Of a DNA stretch of 64,000 nucleotides, positions 45,497 to 54,671 are shown one piece after another. Position numbers and translations under genes: made by a program. The stretch lies in the NCBI GenBank assembly GCA_964194625.1, contig CAXMNC010000159.1, forward strand, positions 20,807 to 84,806, written 5' to 3'. Below the pieces are notes generated by a model. It worked only from the letters and a program-made list of their open reading frames with translations. It had not been told where the DNA came from and ran no database searches. The stretch's first letter is position 1. Every line of letters begins with the position of its first letter. Source of the DNA: SPGG2 sp964194625. Its GTDB lineage: Bacteria > Pseudomonadota > Gammaproteobacteria > Acidiferrobacterales > SPGG2.

Positions 45497-45876
45497 TAAG
45501 GGTGAAAAGGTGCGGTAAGAGCGCACCGCGCCGGTGGTAACACCGGTGGCAGGGTAAACCCCACCCGGAGCAAGGCCAAATAGGGGAACAAAGGTGTGGC
45601 CCGCACCGTTCCCGGGTAGGCTGCTTGAGGCGCACGGTGACGTGTGCCCTAGATGAATGGTTGTCCACGACAGAACCCGGCTTATCGGTCGGCTCCCGCT
45701 TTTCATCCTTATTCTTCTCTATTTTTCAACTACTTATAGATAGCACCGATGCCCATCGCCGACTCTCGCCGCTTTCGCCGGCGAGGCCTATTTCACGCCC
45801 TTGATGGCCATCCGTCGGTGTTCACTAAGCGTTTGTCCTGAAAAGGAAAAAGCCCTGCTTCGACCGCGGATTGTGC

Positions 45877-45906
45877 TTGACAGGGTTGGAAGATCCTAAC
45901 TATAGT
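45877..45906 (+). promoter_or_regulatory. Sigma-70 promoter of the dcw cluster (mraZ)
   Basis: TTGACA (45877-45882) and TATAGT (45901-45906) with an 18-bp spacer, a strong consensus match. Transcription would start near 45913, at the edge of the MraZ repeats. The 176 bp between rnpB and this promoter contain only a 7-bp-stem hairpin (45765-45785) and no gene. Confidence 0.75.
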
Positions 45907-45914
45907 GTCGGATA

Positions 45915-45940
45915 GTGGAGAATTGTGGATATTTGTGGGA
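45915..45940 (+). promoter_or_regulatory. MraZ operator, three GTGG repeats with 10-bp period
   Basis: GTGGA (45915), GTGGA (45925) and GTGGG (45935) recur exactly every 10 bp between the promoter and the mraZ start. MraZ proteins bind direct TGGGN repeats with this spacing and repress their own operon. The fit in place and period supports autoregulation of the dcw cluster. Confidence 0.75.
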
Positions 45941-45961
45941 ATTTACGCTTAGAGGGTAAGA

Positions 45962-46420
<459 letters not shown>

Positions 46421-46427
46421 CGGGCCC

Positions 46428-47372
46428 GTGGATGAATTTAAACATCTTCCGGTCTTGGTCGAGGAGGTGATGGTCGGACTAAACCTGCAGCCCGATGGGG
46501 TTTATGTCGATGCCACATACGGGCGTGGGGGACATTCAGCGGAGATACTCGATCGACTCGGTCCGAATGGGCGATTGTTGGCGCTGGATCGAGATCCACA
46601 GGCGATCGAGGCAGCGCGTACACGTTTCGCCGACGATGAGCGTTTCGTGGTGATACCGGGACGATTTTCGATGCTAGATCAGTACGTCGACAAACGGGGT
46701 TTAACGGGGCGAATAAACGGTATGCTGTTCGACCTGGGGGTATCATCGCCTCAACTCGAAGATCCCAAACGCGGCTTTGGATTTCAACAACGCGGCCCAC
46801 TCGATATGCGCATGGAGTCTGATACTGGCGTATCAGCGGCGCGTTGGGTCAACAGCGCGCGCGAACAAGAGATAGCATCAGTGTTGTTTGAGTATGGTGA
46901 AGAGCGGTTTTCACGGCGCATCGCACGGGCTATTGTGCGTGAACGCAAGCAGCAGCCCATAGATACACCAGCGCAACTCGCAAACATTGTAAGTAATGCC
47001 GTCCCCAGGCGCAAAGCCAAACTACATCCGGCAACTCGCACGTTTCTAGCTATCCGGGTGTTTATCAATCAAGAACTAGAAGAGCTGCGGACAGTACTGC
47101 CGCAGGCAATGCGAGCACTCGCCGCTGGTGGTCGTCTGGCCGTCATTAGTTTTCAATCGCTAGAGGATCGCATCGTCAAGCGTTTCATGCGCGAGCAAGT
47201 TCGCGGCTGTGAGCTGCCGCCCGGACTGCCGTTGCTTGTACAGCCATTTGAGTCACGGCTCAAGATTATCGGTAAGCCGATACGACCCAGTGCGGCCGAG
47301 ATAGAACGTAATCCGCGCGCGCGCAGCGCGATGCTTCGAATAGCAGAACGCACCGAGGTAGGTTTTGAATAA
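46428..47372 (+). CDS. rsmH: 16S rRNA (cytosine-1402-N4)-methyltransferase RsmH
   Basis: 314 residues from a GTG start 7 bp behind mraZ. SAM-binding motif VDATYGRGGHSAEIL, then FDLGVSSPQLEDPKRGF and LAVISFQSLEDRIVKRFM. It methylates N4 of C1402, the same nucleotide that RsmI (43.9 kb) modifies at the ribose. The end overlaps ftsL by 8 bp. Confidence 0.96.
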   Translation: MDEFKHLPVLVEEVMVGLNLQPDGVYVDATYGRGGHSAEILDRLGPNGRLLALDRDPQAIEAARTRFADDERFVVIPGRFSMLDQYVDKRGLTGRINGMLFDLGVSSPQLEDPKRGFGFQQRGPLDMRMESDTGVSAARWVNSAREQEIASVLFEYGEERFSRRIARAIVRERKQQPIDTPAQLANIVSNAVPRRKAKLHPATRTFLAIRVFINQELEELRTVLPQAMRALAAGGRLAVISFQSLEDRIVKRFMREQVRGCELPPGLPLLVQPFESRLKIIGKPIRPSAAEIERNPRARSAMLRIAERTEVGFE

Positions 47373-47643
47373 GGGTTTAGTGTTTCTAGTTATGTTGGTA
47401 ATGCTCACAGCGATGGCTGTAGTGATGCTACGTCATCAAAGCCGGTTGCTATTTGTAGAGTATCAGTCACTGCAAACAGAGCGTGATTCTTTAAATATCG
47501 AGTGGGGCAAGCTTTTGCTTGAAGAGGGGGCTTGGTCTGAGCATCGACGCGTAGAGGCGCTCGCCCGCGATCGACTGCATATGGCAACCCCGGTCGCGCA
47601 CCGTGTGGTTATTGTGAACAAGCAGCGAGGTGTAGCGCCATGA
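47365..47643 (+). CDS. ftsL: Cell division protein FtsL
   Basis: 92 residues from a TTG start inside rsmH. One membrane helix (LVFLVMLVMLTAMAVVML) and a periplasmic coiled coil (LFVEYQSLQTERDSLNIEWG) followed by HRRVEALARDRLHM. FtsL joins FtsB and FtsQ to control FtsWI. The weak TTG start may keep expression low. It overlaps ftsI by 4 bp. Confidence 0.93.
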   Translation: MNKGLVFLVMLVMLTAMAVVMLRHQSRLLFVEYQSLQTERDSLNIEWGKLLLEEGAWSEHRRVEALARDRLHMATPVAHRVVIVNKQRGVAP

Positions 47644-49358
47644 GCCGCGGCGTGCAGACTGGTAGTCACCCCATACGTTATTGGATCGTGCTTACACTGC
47701 TCGCGAGCGGTCTAGTCGTGATTGGTGCACGTGCCGCATATCTTCAGGTTGTCGCCTCCGACTACCTACAGCGCCAAGGTGACGCTCGGTATTTACGTAC
47801 AGTTACCGATAACGCGCACCGAGGTATGATCCTTGACCGCAATGGCGAGCCGCTCGCCATCAGTACGCCGGTGGAGTCGGTGTGGATTCACCCGGCGACC
47901 TTCGCAAATTCTCGTGACCGCTGGCCATCGCTGACCAAACTGCTGGGGCTCCGCGAAAACGAACTTAGGAGAATCGTCAAACGCGCACATGGACGCGAGT
48001 TCATGTATGTGAAGAGACACGTAACGCCGGATGTTGCTAAGCGTGTAACGGCTATGGAGATTCCTGGGGTGGCGTTACAACGCGAGTACCGCCGCTACTA
48101 TCCGACAGGCTCGGTCAGTGGCCACGTCATCGGCTTTACAAACATCGATGATCACGGTCAGGAAGGTTTAGAGCTTGCGTACGATCACTTTCTGCGTTCC
48201 ACGCCTGGCAAAAAACGTGTACTGAGGGACTTATATGGAAACGTCGTCGAAACAGTTGAAAGTATCTCATTACCAATAGCCGGCCAGGACCTGGTCCTAA
48301 GCATCGATCGACGCATCCAGTACCTGGCCTATCGTGAACTCAAGGCGGCGATAGAAACCTACAATGCTCGCGCGGCGACTGCAATCGTGCTTGACACGCG
48401 TACCGGCGAAGTTCTGGCTATGGTCAATCAGCCTGGGTTCAACCCCAACAATCGGGCAAACTTGAGGAGCACAGCATTCCGTAACCGCGCCGTAACAGAT
48501 GTGTTTGAACCCGGATCTACCCTCAAACCCTTTACCATCGCGCTCGCGCTTGAGAGCGGTAAGTATATGCCAAATAGCTTGATTAATACTGCACCCGGTG
48601 AGCTTCGAATCGGGGCTAGCACTATCAGCGACCATCGCAACTACGGTTGGCTGAGCGTCGCGCAGATTATTGAGAAATCGAGCAACGTGGGTGCGGCCAA
48701 GATAGCCTTGGCCATGAACAAGAACGATATGTGGAATATGTTTAGGCGCGCAGGCTTTGGTGAGACCACGGGGAGCCGCTTACCGGCTGAGTCCCCGGGT
48801 TTAGTGAATGCGCCATCTGGCTGGGTACCGATCGATCAGGCAAACGTCTCGTTTGGGTACGGAATCTCGGTGACCGCGCTACAACTGGCCCGCGCTTATG
48901 GCGCATTGGCAAACGATGGGTTGATGTTGCCCGTGACGTTGTTGCGGCGCGATAGCCTCGTACGCGCACGCAGGGTGATGTCGCCTCGCACCGCAAGGCA
49001 AATCCGCGAGATGCTCGAGCTTGCAGTGAGTCGCACCGGAACCGGGCGTGCGGCTCAGGTATTGTACTACCGGGTGGCGGGAAAGACTGGAACGGTTCAC
49101 AAACTCGTGGCTGGCAATTACGCCGACGACCGATATGTCGCGTCTTTCGCCGGCATGGCGCCGGCTTCCAATCCACGGCTGGTTATGGTGGTTACCATCG
49201 ATGAGCCTGGCGAACAGAGACACTTTGGTGGGCAGACGGCGGCGCCAGTGTTTAGTCGAGTTATGGCCGGTGCTTTGCGATTGCTCAACATTCCGCCTGA
49301 TCTACCCGCGCAACCGGTGCGGTGGGCAGCGCCGGCTGGTAACAACAACGCGACCTGA
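47640..49358 (+). CDS. ftsI: Division-specific transpeptidase FtsI (PBP3)
   Basis: 572 residues. One N-terminal membrane helix, a pedestal domain, and the transpeptidase domain with Ser293 (EPGSTLKPF), SSN (KSSNVGAAK) and KTGT (AGKTGTVHK). It crosslinks septal peptidoglycan in complex with FtsW, and beta-lactams acylate the serine. Normal length and position. Confidence 0.97.
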   Translation: MSRGVQTGSHPIRYWIVLTLLASGLVVIGARAAYLQVVASDYLQRQGDARYLRTVTDNAHRGMILDRNGEPLAISTPVESVWIHPATFANSRDRWPSLTKLLGLRENELRRIVKRAHGREFMYVKRHVTPDVAKRVTAMEIPGVALQREYRRYYPTGSVSGHVIGFTNIDDHGQEGLELAYDHFLRSTPGKKRVLRDLYGNVVETVESISLPIAGQDLVLSIDRRIQYLAYRELKAAIETYNARAATAIVLDTRTGEVLAMVNQPGFNPNNRANLRSTAFRNRAVTDVFEPGSTLKPFTIALALESGKYMPNSLINTAPGELRIGASTISDHRNYGWLSVAQIIEKSSNVGAAKIALAMNKNDMWNMFRRAGFGETTGSRLPAESPGLVNAPSGWVPIDQANVSFGYGISVTALQLARAYGALANDGLMLPVTLLRRDSLVRARRVMSPRTARQIREMLELAVSRTGTGRAAQVLYYRVAGKTGTVHKLVAGNYADDRYVASFAGMAPASNPRLVMVVTIDEPGEQRHFGGQTAAPVFSRVMAGALRLLNIPPDLPAQPVRWAAPAGNNNAT

Positions 49359-49363
49359 TTGCA

Positions 49364-50842
49364 ATGAAAGCAAGAGATGACACTCCACATTCGTTGCGCG
49401 GACTTTTGAATGGAATAGTGGAAGTATCGGTGGGTGACGACTGTGCGGTCAACGGATTGACCATGGATAGTCAGCAAGTGCACACGGATGATTTGTTCAT
49501 TGCAATTCCAGGAACGCTGGCCGACGGCCGCAATTATATTTCTGACGCAGTAGCACGTGGTGCGACCGCGGTGCTACGAGAGGCCGGCGGTGATTATGAT
49601 TTCGATAGTTCACCGGTTCCAATTTTAAGTTGCAAAGACTTACGTACACGAGTGGGAATCATCGCGGATCGGTTTTTCGGTTCGCCATCAAGCAAACTAT
49701 TGGTGATCGGCGTAACCGGCACCAACGGCAAAACCACCTGCACGCATCTTCTGGCTCAGGTATTGGACCGTGCGCAAAAACGTTGTGCATTAATCGGCAC
49801 CATAGGAGCTGGTTTTCCAGGCGCTCTGGAGGCAATGGCGCTTACTACGCCAGATGCAATATCTGTACATGGCTTGCTTGCAAGATTTCTCCGCAAGGGC
49901 GCAACCCATGTTTGTTTGGAAGTGTCGTCACATGCCTTAGAGCAGGGGCGTGGTGTCGGTGTTGCCTTCGATTTGGCGATCTTTACAAATCTTTCGCGTG
50001 ACCATCTCGATTACCATGGCAGCATGGATAGATATGCTGAAGCTAAAGGACAGCTGTTCGACGTCGACGGCTTGAAACGAGCAGCGATCAATCAAGACGA
50101 TCCATTCGGCCGCACGCTACTGCAACGTGTTCAAGGCAAGTTGGATGTAATCAGTTTTGGTGTGGACGGTGGAGACGTGTGCGCACAGGAGATCCGACCT
50201 CTACAAGATGGTCTTGAGTTACGTGCGACCACGCCCTTAGGAGAGATCACATTGCATTGTCCGCTGTTCGGACGCTTCAATGCGGTCAATGTGCTGGCTG
50301 TATTAGCGGCGTTACTTTCCTGCGGCATCAGCCTGGAGCAAGCGCGCGAAGGTTTGAGTCGAATAAGGCCAGTAGCAGGGCGCGTAGAACGCTTTGGTGG
50401 TGAAAACGGACAGCCACTAGCGGTGGTGGATTATGCGCACACACCTGATGCGCTTGAGCAAGTGTTGCGCGCGTTACGCGAACACACCCAGGGTCGCCTG
50501 TATTGTGTCTTCGGATGCGGTGGCGACCGTGATCGTGGCAAGCGCCCTGAAATGGGACGTGTGGCTGAGCGATTGGCCGACAAAGTTGTTCTCACCGATG
50601 ATAACCCTCGCACCGAATCTGGTGACCAAATCATTGCCGAGATTGCGGCAGGCATGAATGCCAAACCATACATTGTTCGCGATCGTGCGAGTGCGATTCG
50701 TATCGCCATCGCCGAAGCCAATGCGAGCGATATCGTGCTGATTGCCGGCAAAGGGCACGAGGAGTATCAGCAGGTTGGTGATCGGCGTCTGCCTTACAGC
50801 GATCGTGAGACGGTGCAAACCATCCTTGGAGAGGCTGCGTGA
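49364..50842 (+). CDS. murE: UDP-MurNAc-tripeptide synthetase MurE (meso-diaminopimelate adding)
   Basis: 492 residues with the Mur ligase P-loop GVTGTNGKTTCTH, the central SSHALEQGRGVG, and the DNPR motif (TDDNPRTESG) that marks meso-diaminopimelate as substrate. It adds the third residue to the peptidoglycan stem. It overlaps murF by 4 bp if murF starts at the GTG. Confidence 0.96.
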   Translation: MKARDDTPHSLRGLLNGIVEVSVGDDCAVNGLTMDSQQVHTDDLFIAIPGTLADGRNYISDAVARGATAVLREAGGDYDFDSSPVPILSCKDLRTRVGIIADRFFGSPSSKLLVIGVTGTNGKTTCTHLLAQVLDRAQKRCALIGTIGAGFPGALEAMALTTPDAISVHGLLARFLRKGATHVCLEVSSHALEQGRGVGVAFDLAIFTNLSRDHLDYHGSMDRYAEAKGQLFDVDGLKRAAINQDDPFGRTLLQRVQGKLDVISFGVDGGDVCAQEIRPLQDGLELRATTPLGEITLHCPLFGRFNAVNVLAVLAALLSCGISLEQAREGLSRIRPVAGRVERFGGENGQPLAVVDYAHTPDALEQVLRALREHTQGRLYCVFGCGGDRDRGKRPEMGRVAERLADKVVLTDDNPRTESGDQIIAEIAAGMNAKPYIVRDRASAIRIAIAEANASDIVLIAGKGHEEYQQVGDRRLPYSDRETVQTILGEAA

Positions 50843-52206
50843 TGTCGTTGGCAAAAGCGGCGCAGGTGCTAAACGCCCCCTTGACCGGTGTCGACCGGAC
50901 ATTTTCGGGTGTGAGCACCGATACGCGTACGCTGTCACCGGGCGACTTATTCGTTGCGTTGCAAGGTCCCAATCACGACGGTCATCATTTTATTGCCGCG
51001 GCCGCGCAAGCTGGTGCCGCGGGTGTGTTGTCGAGCCGGAGCACTCAGACTGCGCTACCGTCGATAAAGGTTCCCGATACGCTCAGCGCCCTCGGAACCC
51101 TGGCGGCTGCTTGGCGCCGTCGATTCGACATTCCAGTGATCGCCATAACCGGTAGTAATGGTAAGACTACGGTAAAAGAAATGACGGCCACGATCATGGC
51201 TGAAACGGGTCGCGGCTGCACGACGCGCGGGAATCTAAATAACGAAATCGGTGTCCCGCTGACACTCTTACGGCTGAATCCCGCCGATCGTTACGCGGTG
51301 ATCGAACTCGGCATGAATCATCGCGGTGAAATTGAGTACCTCAGTCGACTCAGTCAGCCGACGATTGCCGCCATAACCAATGCGGCGGAGGCTCATCTTG
51401 AGGGTGTAGGTAGTCTCGAGGACGTAGCGCGCGCCAAGGGCGAGATATTTTCGTCCCTGGCTGAGACCGGGGTGGCGGTAATCAACGCAGATGATAAGTA
51501 CGCAGACTTTTGGCGCGACTTGGCTTCGCCGAGGCGATGTCTGACCTTTGGGCTCGATAGCGACGCCGATATCACGGCGGACTACCAAGCTGATACTACC
51601 GGTAGCCTTGTTCGAATTCAGACAACAGATGGAGATATCGATATGCGATTGCCTCTACTCGGGAAACACAACGTCAGCAATGCGCTTGCGGCAACCGCGA
51701 GTTCGATCGCGGCTGGCGCAGAACTCGACCACGTTGAACGTGGGCTTGAAAAGCTGTGGCGCATCTCCGGTCGCCTCGAGATCAAGCCAGGATTGCACGG
51801 ATCGCGTGTTATAGACGACACCTACAATGCGAACCCCGCGTCGCTAACTGCCGGCATCGCGGTACTCAAAGAATTTCCCGGTGATGCAGTTTTGGTGATC
51901 GGCGATATGGCCGAGCTCGGTAGCGCGGCGCCGGATATCCACCGCCGTGTTGGACAGCTTGCTAAAAGGCTTGGCATAAGTCGATTGTTCGCGATCGGCG
52001 CGTTAAGTAAGTTGGCAGTTGATAGTTTCGGCGAAGGTGGCATGCATTTCTCGAGTCGGAGGGAGCTGGTAGAAGCACTGCTCCATCATCTAAATGCAGA
52101 TACCACAGTGTTGGTGAAGGGATCACGGGTCATGCGGCTCGAACATGTTGTACAGAAGATTACCCAAACTGACATACTGGATACACGCGAGGCAAACGCG
52201 AACTAA
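50839..52206 (+). CDS. murF: UDP-MurNAc-tripeptide D-Ala-D-Ala ligase MurF
   Basis: 455 residues (GTG at 50839 or ATG at 50842). P-loop TGSNGKTTVKEM, ELGMNHRGEIEYLS, and NPASLTAGI. It adds D-Ala-D-Ala to complete the pentapeptide. The ligase that makes the dipeptide (ddl) is not in this cluster. Confidence 0.96.
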   Translation: MMSLAKAAQVLNAPLTGVDRTFSGVSTDTRTLSPGDLFVALQGPNHDGHHFIAAAAQAGAAGVLSSRSTQTALPSIKVPDTLSALGTLAAAWRRRFDIPVIAITGSNGKTTVKEMTATIMAETGRGCTTRGNLNNEIGVPLTLLRLNPADRYAVIELGMNHRGEIEYLSRLSQPTIAAITNAAEAHLEGVGSLEDVARAKGEIFSSLAETGVAVINADDKYADFWRDLASPRRCLTFGLDSDADITADYQADTTGSLVRIQTTDGDIDMRLPLLGKHNVSNALAATASSIAAGAELDHVERGLEKLWRISGRLEIKPGLHGSRVIDDTYNANPASLTAGIAVLKEFPGDAVLVIGDMAELGSAAPDIHRRVGQLAKRLGISRLFAIGALSKLAVDSFGEGGMHFSSRRELVEALLHHLNADTTVLVKGSRVMRLEHVVQKITQTDILDTREANAN

Positions 52207-52218
52207 AGGTAAGACTGA

Positions 52219-53301
52219 ATGTTGTTTTCTCTGTTTGATTCGCTGACACAAGAATTCTCGTTTTTTAACGTCTTCCGATATCTTACGTTTCGCGGAATTC
52301 TTGGCGTTCTCACCGCGCTCGTAATTTGTTTTACGGTCGGCCCGATAATGATACGTCGACTCGGATATCGTCAAATTCACCAAACAGTCAGAACGGATGG
52401 GCCGGGCACCCACATAACCAAATCCGGCACGCCGACAATGGGCGGTGCAGTTATCTTGGTGGCGATTTTTGTAGCAACACTCTTGTGGGCCGATCTTTCG
52501 AACCGATTCGTGTGGGTCGTGCTGTTCACCATACTTTCGTTCGGTGCCATCGGCTTAATCGATGACTACAAAAAGCTGGTTAACAAAGATTCGCGTGGTA
52601 TAGGTGCGGGTATGAAATTTTCGCTGCAATCCGTTGCCGGTTTAGCGGTTGCCCTGTTTCTCTATCACACAGCGGAAGCACCGGCTGAGACTGAGCTTAT
52701 CGTTCCTTTTTTTAAAGACATAGCGCTCAACCTTGGCCCATGGTTTGTTCTACTCACCTATCTCGTCATTGTTGGTTCGAGCAACGCGGTCAACCTTACC
52801 GACGGTCTCGATGGCCTGGCGATCATGCCGACGACAATGGTGGCGGGCGCGCTGGGGATCTTTGCCTACGCGACTGGCCATGTGCAATTTGCGAACTACC
52901 TCGGCATCCCGTACATCTCGGGTGTTGGCGAAGTACTTATCTTCTGCGCGGCATTGGTGGGGGCAGGACTTGGGTTTCTCTGGTTTAACACTTATCCGGC
53001 GCAAGTGTTCATGGGAGACATTGGCGCATTGGCGTTGGGTGCCGCCTTGGGCGTTATCGCAGTTGTGGTTCGCCAAGAGATCGTGTTGTTCGTGATGGGT
53101 GGCGTCTTCGTCATGGAGACTGTATCGGTGATGCTGCAAGTCGTGACCTACAAGCTTACGGGCAAACGAATGTTTCGAATGGCGCCGTTGCACCATCACT
53201 TTGAGCTCAAGGGATGGCCTGAGCCAAGGGTGATCGTGCGTTTTTGGATTATTACCGTGATCTTGGTGCTTATTGGGTTGGCAACCTTAAAGATTCGTTG
53301 A
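52219..53301 (+). CDS. mraY: Phospho-MurNAc-pentapeptide transferase MraY
   Basis: 360 residues with ten membrane helices. Catalytic motifs are the DDYKK segment (LIDDYKKLVNKDSRG), NLTDGLDGLAIMP and the HHHFE loop (APLHHHFELKGWPE). It forms lipid I on undecaprenyl phosphate. It lies 12 bp after murF. Confidence 0.97.
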   Translation: MLFSLFDSLTQEFSFFNVFRYLTFRGILGVLTALVICFTVGPIMIRRLGYRQIHQTVRTDGPGTHITKSGTPTMGGAVILVAIFVATLLWADLSNRFVWVVLFTILSFGAIGLIDDYKKLVNKDSRGIGAGMKFSLQSVAGLAVALFLYHTAEAPAETELIVPFFKDIALNLGPWFVLLTYLVIVGSSNAVNLTDGLDGLAIMPTTMVAGALGIFAYATGHVQFANYLGIPYISGVGEVLIFCAALVGAGLGFLWFNTYPAQVFMGDIGALALGAALGVIAVVVRQEIVLFVMGGVFVMETVSVMLQVVTYKLTGKRMFRMAPLHHHFELKGWPEPRVIVRFWIITVILVLIGLATLKIR

Positions 53302-53303
53302 AC

Positions 53304-54671
53304 ATGCAGGCACTCGCGATGTCACGAGACAGACAGCAACGGGCACTGGTCGTAGGCCTAGGAGTTACGGGCCTTTCTTGCGCGCGTTATCTGGCGGCGC
53401 GTGACTACATTGTTACCGTTGTCGATGATCGTGAACAGCCGCCGATGCTAGATGAGCTGACCACCACGCTACGCGATGTCGACTGTCATACTGGTGCTTG
53501 GGACCCACGCCTGTTCGATGATCCGGGTCTATTGGTAGTTAGCCCAGGCGTATCGCTAGGTGAACCCCTAGTCGCGAAAGCGATCGCTAACGGTACACCG
53601 GCAGTGGGGGATGTCGAATTGTTTGCGCAAGCGGTCACTGCACCGGTGCTTGCGGTTACCGGTGTAAATGGAAAAAGCACGGTCACCGCGCTGCTTGGCG
53701 AGATATGTCGTGAGGCGGGGCTGGATACGCGCGTCGGTGGCAATATAGGTGTACCGATTCTATCTTTGCTCGAGTCGCCAAGTCCCGATGTTCACGTCGT
53801 GGAGCTATCAAGTTTCCAGTTGGAAACTACGTACAGCCTTAACGCGTTTAGCGCGACCGTACTCAATCTCGGTCGTGATCATATGGACCGCTACGATAGT
53901 CTCGAGCGATACGCAGCCGCCAAGGCCCGCGTGTTCAACGGTGACGGCATCATGATTTTGAATCGAGACGACGATGCGGTATTGGCGATGGCCATATCGG
54001 GTCGACGCCAAATCCGTTTTGGACTCGGGCCGCCACATGGACACGAAGATTTTGGTCTGATCGAGGCGGACGGTGTCGAGTGGCTTGGAAACGGTGGGCA
54101 AATCCGTGTCCCGGTTGACTGCGTGCTGTTGCAAGGGCGGCACAATCGTGCGAACGCGCTGGCCGCTATGGCGCTTGCCCATACGATGAATGTGCCAGCC
54201 GACGCCATGCAGCGTGCCATCAACCGCTTTCAAGGATTGCCTCATCGAAGCCAAGTAGTGGCAGAGCATGCCGGCGTCACCTGGGTCGATGACTCTAAGG
54301 CGACCAATGTGGGCGCGACGCACGCAGCTTTAACTGGCGAGACGCGCCCGGTTGTATTGATCGCGGGCGGACAAGGCAAAGGTGCAGATTTTCGATTGCT
54401 CAAGGATGCAGTGGCCATACATGCTCGGGCTGTTGTGCTAATTGGGCGTGATGCGGGGCTTATCGAGTCGGTGTTTAATGGTGTGGCCCCCGTTACGCAT
54501 GCGTCTGACATGATTGATGCAGTTGCACGCGCCAATGAAGTTGCCCAAGCCGGAGACGTTGTGTTGTTGTCACCGGGCTGCGCCAGCTTTGACATGTTCG
54601 ACAACTATGCACACCGTGGAGAGGTTTTCACTTCAACGGTGCGCGATCTGATTGTAAATGTGAAATCGTGA
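53304..54671 (+). CDS. murD: UDP-MurNAc-L-alanine:D-glutamate ligase MurD
   Basis: About 455 residues from the ATG two bases behind mraY (53304; 53319 also possible). N-terminal Rossmann motif VVGLGVTGLSCARYL, P-loop GVNGKSTVTALLGE, and DSKATNVGATHAAL. It adds D-Glu to UDP-MurNAc-L-Ala. It overlaps ftsW by 4 bp. Confidence 0.96.
   Translation: MQALAMSRDRQQRALVVGLGVTGLSCARYLAARDYIVTVVDDREQPPMLDELTTTLRDVDCHTGAWDPRLFDDPGLLVVSPGVSLGEPLVAKAIANGTPAVGDVELFAQAVTAPVLAVTGVNGKSTVTALLGEICREAGLDTRVGGNIGVPILSLLESPSPDVHVVELSSFQLETTYSLNAFSATVLNLGRDHMDRYDSLERYAAAKARVFNGDGIMILNRDDDAVLAMAISGRRQIRFGLGPPHGHEDFGLIEADGVEWLGNGGQIRVPVDCVLLQGRHNRANALAAMALAHTMNVPADAMQRAINRFQGLPHRSQVVAEHAGVTWVDDSKATNVGATHAALTGETRPVVLIAGGQGKGADFRLLKDAVAIHARAVVLIGRDAGLIESVFNGVAPVTHASDMIDAVARANEVAQAGDVVLLSPGCASFDMFDNYAHRGEVFTSTVRDLIVNVKS

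Larger units (their letters stand above)
45188..45700 (+). ncRNA. rnpB: RNase P RNA (class A) with two identical inserted hairpins
   Basis: The conserved core is complete: P1 arms GGGAGTCGACC and GGTCGGCTCCC, GAGGAAAGTCCGGGCTCC, AGGGTGCCAGGTAACGCC, TAAGAGCGCACCGC, ACCCGGAGCAAGGCC, the GGT of L15 (45593-45595) that pairs with the tRNA CCA end, GGGTAGGCTGCTTGAGG, TAGATGAATG and CGACAGAACCCGGCTTATC. The RNA is about 513 nt against roughly 350-400 nt for most class A RNAs. The excess is explained by the same 99-nt hairpin sitting in the P3 and the P12 position. RNase P cuts the 5' leader from tRNA precursors. A T-rich tract follows the 3' end. Confidence 0.96.

Noticed and set aside
45167..45706. 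Several open frames of 60-137 codons on both strands
   Set aside because: They lie within rnpB and its inserted hairpins and owe their length to the GC-rich structured RNA.
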